The position numbers and the translations under genes were made by a program. Source: Pelagivirga sediminicola (GTDB lineage Bacteria; Pseudomonadota; Alphaproteobacteria; Rhodobacterales; Rhodobacteraceae). Taken from it: a stretch of DNA of 64,000 nucleotides. Where the stretch lies: contig NZ_QCYH01000004.1 in assembly GCF_003072125.1 (NCBI RefSeq), positions 62,001 through 126,000 of the forward strand, written 5' to 3'. This document shows positions 60,893-64,000 of this stretch, piece by piece; the first letter of the stretch is position 1, and every line of letters starts with the position of its first letter. A model generated the notes under the pieces. That model saw only the letters and a list, made by a program, of their open reading frames with translations. It was not told where the DNA came from and ran no database searches.

Positions 60893-60953
60893 ATCACGCA
60901 GGCCGTTGCGCGGGACCGATCCGCATCGCGGGGGTCGCCCACTGGCGGTTTTG

Positions 60954-60981
60954 TTGAACAATATTGTGCGTCATGTAGGAT
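60954..60981 (+). promoter_or_regulatory. Candidate promoter of the peptide transporter operon
   Basis: TTGAAC (60954-60959), 16-base spacer, TAGGAT (60976-60981), in an AT-richer stretch of the 223-base gap before the ABC ATPase gene. Spacing and boxes fit a sigma-70 promoter. Confidence 0.5.
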
Positions 60982-61115
60982 TAAATCGCGGCCCTCCTAT
61001 TGACATCCATTTCCGTTTTCCGATTGATGAGGCGAGGCGCCCGGTCGTGAAAGCGATGTCCGCACGCGGGGCTTGCACGAACAATGATCGCGGTCGCTGC
61101 AGCATAGAGGGCGCT

Positions 61116-62945
61116 ATGAAAGATCTATCTTCACCGCAGATCCTGTCGGTTGAGGGGCTGTCCGTCTCCTTCGGCAAGACACGTGTGATCGATGATCTCA
61201 GCTTTGCCGTGCCCAAGGGGCGCACCGTTGCCGTCGTCGGCGAAAGCGGCTCGGGCAAGAGCGTGACGTCGCTGTCGATCATGCGGCTGGCCGATCTGGC
61301 GGGCGCGAGGTTCGACGCGGGCCGCATCGTGCTGGATACCGGGGCGGGCCAGACCGATCTGCTGGGCCTGACGCAGGACGCGGCGCGCAAGATCCGTGGC
61401 AAGGATATCGCCATGATCTTTCAGGAGCCGATGACCTCGCTCAATCCGGTCTATACGGTGGGCGAGCAGATCGCCGAGATCCTGATGCTGCACGAAGGGT
61501 CGTCCCGCGACGCTGCGCTGCGCGAGGCGTCCCGGCTGCTCAGCCTGGTGCGTCTGCCGGACGCCGATGCCATGCTAAAACGCTATCCCCACCAGCTGTC
61601 CGGCGGGATGCGCCAGCGCGTGATGATCGCGATCGCCGTCGCCTGCCGTCCCAAGCTGCTGATCGCGGACGAGCCGACGACGGCGCTGGACGTGACCATT
61701 CAGGCGCAGATCCTCGATATCCTGCGCGATCTGCAGGAAGAGATGGGCATGTCGATGATCTTCATCACCCATGACATGGGCGTGGTGGCCGAAATCGCCG
61801 ATGATGTCGTCGTCATGTGGAAGGGCGAGAAGGTCGAGGAAGGGCCGGTCGGTCAGATTTTCGCGCATCCGCAGCACCCCTATACCCGCAGCCTGCTGTC
61901 GGCGGTCCCCAAGCTGGGATCGACCGAGGGGCAGGACTATCCCAGCAAGACGCCCCTGACCGTGCTGGTGGATGGCGAGCCGCAGCTGGTGGGCGAGACG
62001 CGCGTGCAGGACACCGCGCAGACGCAGGGCGATCCGCTGCTTGTGGTGCGGGATCTGTCCGTCAGCTTTGACATCAGGAAAACATGGTATGGCCGCACCA
62101 CCCATTACATCCCGGCCGTCACCGGCGCGAGTTTCGATGTCTACCCCGGCGAGACGATTTCGCTGGTCGGCGAGAGCGGGTCGGGCAAATCCACCATCGC
62201 GCGCACCGTCATGCAACTGACCGAGCCGACCGGCGGCGCGATCACCTTTGACGGGCGCAACATGGCCGATATGGGCCTGGCCGAGCGGCAGAAGCTGCGC
62301 CGCGAGATCCAGTATATCTTTCAGGATCCCTTCGCCTCGCTCAATCCGCGCCAGACCATCGGCTGGTCCGTGGCCGAGCCGATCCGAACGCACGGCCTGG
62401 CGGATAATGACCGCGAAACCCGGTCCCGCGTCGGCGAGCTGCTGGAGCGTGTGGGGATGCCGGCCGATGTGGCCGAGCGCTATCCGCACCAGTTTTCCGG
62501 CGGCCAGCGCCAGCGGATCTGCATCGCGCGGGCGCTGGCGGGCAAGCCGCGGCTGATCATCGCGGACGAGGTGCTGTCGGCCCTCGACGTATCGATCCAG
62601 GCGCAGGTGATCAACCTGTTCATGGATCTGCAAAAGGACGAGGGGATCGCGTTCCTCTTCGTCAGCCATGACATGGCGGTGGTCGAAAAGGTCAGCCACC
62701 GTGTCGCCGTGCTCTATCTGGGCCAGATCGTCGAGCTGGGCAGCCGCAGGCAGATCTTCGAGCAGACGGCGCATCCCTATACGCAGCGTCTGCTGTCGGC
62801 CGTGCCCAACCCCGATCCGGCCGCCAAGCGCGAGCGCACGCCGCTGGACGGCGAGCTGCCATCGACAACGCGCCGGGTGGATGACCGCCCCGCACCCGTA
62901 ACCTATGACGAGATCGCCAAGGGCCATTTCGTGGCCCGCCACTGA
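61116..62945 (+). CDS. Peptide/glutathione-type ABC transporter, double ATPase
   Basis: 609-residue protein with two complete ABC ATPase domains (GsiA/DppDF layout). Domain 1: Walker [19 protein letters not shown], signature [14 protein letters not shown], Walker [14 protein letters not shown]. Domain 2: [47 protein letters not shown]. Oligopeptide C-terminal motifs ([28 protein letters not shown]) follow each. The ATG at 61116 follows AGAGGG. The binding-protein gene follows after 34 bases. Confidence 0.93.
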   Translation: MKDLSSPQILSVEGLSVSFGKTRVIDDLSFAVPKGRTVAVVGESGSGKSVTSLSIMRLADLAGARFDAGRIVLDTGAGQTDLLGLTQDAARKIRGKDIAMIFQEPMTSLNPVYTVGEQIAEILMLHEGSSRDAALREASRLLSLVRLPDADAMLKRYPHQLSGGMRQRVMIAIAVACRPKLLIADEPTTALDVTIQAQILDILRDLQEEMGMSMIFITHDMGVVAEIADDVVVMWKGEKVEEGPVGQIFAHPQHPYTRSLLSAVPKLGSTEGQDYPSKTPLTVLVDGEPQLVGETRVQDTAQTQGDPLLVVRDLSVSFDIRKTWYGRTTHYIPAVTGASFDVYPGETISLVGESGSGKSTIARTVMQLTEPTGGAITFDGRNMADMGLAERQKLRREIQYIFQDPFASLNPRQTIGWSVAEPIRTHGLADNDRETRSRVGELLERVGMPADVAERYPHQFSGGQRQRICIARALAGKPRLIIADEVLSALDVSIQAQVINLFMDLQKDEGIAFLFVSHDMAVVEKVSHRVAVLYLGQIVELGSRRQIFEQTAHPYTQRLLSAVPNPDPAAKRERTPLDGELPSTTRRVDDRPAPVTYDEIAKGHFVARH

Positions 62946-62979
62946 CGCGACGAAAGCAATCAACAGAGGAGCTTATCCA

Positions 62980-64000
62980 ATGAAAAAGACGCTGACTGCC
63001 ACCGCAATCGCACTGGCCCTGACCGCGACCGGGTTTGCCGCGCCGGCCATGGCCGCGGGCAAGATCACCGTATCCTCGCCGCAGGATCCCGGCAGCTGGG
63101 ACCCGATCGACACCTTCCTGATCAACTGGGCGTCGCTGGCCACCAACGTGTTCGAGGGCCTGACATATCGCGGCCCCGACATGGAGCTGGTCCCGGCGCT
63201 TGCCACCTCGTGGGAGACGCTGGACGACGGCACGCGCATCCGCTTCACGCTGCGCGAGGGCGTGACATTCCACAATGGCGAGCCGTTCAATGCGGATGCG
63301 GTGAAGTTCAGCTTTGACCGTCTGCTGGGCGAGGAGGGTGCCAAGGGCCCGCAACAGGCCAACTACACGTCGATCGAAAAGGTTGAGGTCATCGACGACA
63401 CCACCGTCGATTTCCACCTGGCGCAGGCCGATCCCGTCCTTCTGACCAAGCTGGCCGGTTATGGCGCGATGATCGTGCCGCCGCAATACATCGCCGAAGT
63501 GGGCGATGCGGAGTTCAACAACAACCCCGTCGGAACAGGTCCGTTCAAGATGACGTCCTACAGCCCCAAGGTGGGCGCGTCGCTGGTTGCGAACGAAGAC
63601 TATTGGGGCGGCGCGCCGAACCTGTCCGAGGTCGATTACCGATTCATCTCCGAGCCGTCCACGGCGCTGGCCGAATTGCAGTCAGGCGGCGTCGATGTGG
63701 TCATTCCTCCGTCGGTTCCCGTGGGCATGATCCCCACGATCGAGGCGGACGATAACCTTGAGGTCATCTCGACGGGCGGCCCCACCGTTACCGCGCTGCG
63801 CTTTGACACCAGCCGCGGCATCACCGCGGACGAAAACGTGCGCAAGGCGCTGATCATGGCGGTGGACCGCGGCGCCATCGTCGACACGATCCTGGCCGGG
63901 CAGGCGTCGGTCATCGCGTCCTTCCAGGGCGACCGCTCGTTCGGCTATGACGCCAGCATGGAGCCGCTGCCCTATGATCTGGAAAAGGCCAAGGCGATGC
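62980..64000 (+). CDS. Peptide/glutathione-type ABC transporter, binding protein (partial)
   Basis: Family 5 solute-binding protein cut by the right edge after about 340 residues. The signal peptide is MKKTLTATAIALALTATGFA to about residue 25 (PAMAAG). SBP_bac_5 features: LVPALATSWETLDDGTRIRF, FTLREGVTFHNGEPFNADAV, NPVGTGPFKM. AGAGGAG precedes the ATG. Substrate (dipeptide, glutathione or other) cannot be told; the permease genes are expected beyond the window. Confidence 0.92.
   Translation, partial: MKKTLTATAIALALTATGFAAPAMAAGKITVSSPQDPGSWDPIDTFLINWASLATNVFEGLTYRGPDMELVPALATSWETLDDGTRIRFTLREGVTFHNGEPFNADAVKFSFDRLLGEEGAKGPQQANYTSIEKVEVIDDTTVDFHLAQADPVLLTKLAGYGAMIVPPQYIAEVGDAEFNNNPVGTGPFKMTSYSPKVGASLVANEDYWGGAPNLSEVDYRFISEPSTALAELQSGGVDVVIPPSVPVGMIPTIEADDNLEVISTGGPTVTALRFDTSRGITADENVRKALIMAVDRGAIVDTILAGQASVIASFQGDRSFGYDASMEPLPYDLEKAKAM

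Overview
High-GC chromosome segment of an alphaproteobacterium, most likely a marine Roseobacter-group member of the Rhodobacterales. The basis is gene content and local order: a trxB/Lrp divergent pair, small DUF465 and DUF1150 proteins, proC-csaA-type operons, a carnitine catabolic cluster, a lysine 6-dehydrogenase pair, bioMNY, and an aminoethylphosphonate cluster with a LysR regulator. No plasmid or phage structural genes are seen. The genes purK (left edge) and a peptide-binding protein (right edge) are cut by the window.

Layout. 0-16 kb is housekeeping: purE-purK, an Hsp20 gene behind a likely heat-shock promoter and a ROSE-type RNA thermometer, a GT10 glycosyltransferase, rraB-like, trxB and its divergent Lrp regulator, a solitary Hint-domain protein, the lgt-midA-pgeF operon, ubiK, a YbjN protein, and a tightly packed proC / tRNA-binding / 2-hydroxyacid dehydrogenase / KAS III operon. 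15-23 kb is a carnitine (and probably gamma-butyrobetaine) degradation cluster: GlxA-type AraC regulator, beta-keto acid cleavage enzyme, carnitine dehydrogenase fused to a thioesterase, acyl-CoA dehydrogenase, NDP-forming acyl-CoA synthetase and a CaiD-like hydratase. 23-33 kb holds a soluble PAS histidine kinase, a fused E1 alpha-beta 2-oxoacid dehydrogenase with an FabD-like partner, an Lrp regulator with lysine 6-dehydrogenase and aminoadipate-semialdehyde dehydrogenase, and the biotin transporter bioMNY. 33-38 kb contains a decayed M20 amidohydrolase abutting a 5'-truncated MscS gene, a YbaY-NlpE-META fusion protein and an exported amidohydrolase.

38.4-58.2 kb looks like an accessory island. 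It is bordered by two degenerate IS3-family transposase remnants and ends at the 3' end of a tRNA-Ser(GCU) gene. It carries a Na/Pi transporter, a DeoR regulator, a dimethylglycine-dehydrogenase-like flavoprotein with a GcvT domain, an AEP-type ABC transporter (binding protein, ATPase, fused permease), a LysR regulator, phnW, phnY and phnA (AEP to phosphonoacetaldehyde to phosphonoacetate to acetate plus Pi), pbfA (the entry point for 1-hydroxy-AEP), a hydroxyacid dehydrogenase and a cardiolipin synthase. The same palindrome, TATAGG-N5-CCTATR, lies upstream of the transporter operon and in the LysR/phnW intergenic region, and is the probable LysR operator. The right end has tex and a peptide/glutathione-type ABC transporter.

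The most promising new biology is the coupling of a covalent-FAD/folate demethylase-type enzyme and a phosphate transporter to AEP catabolism. This suggests use of N-methylated aminophosphonates with export of surplus phosphate. All functions are inferred from protein reading only; no database search was possible.
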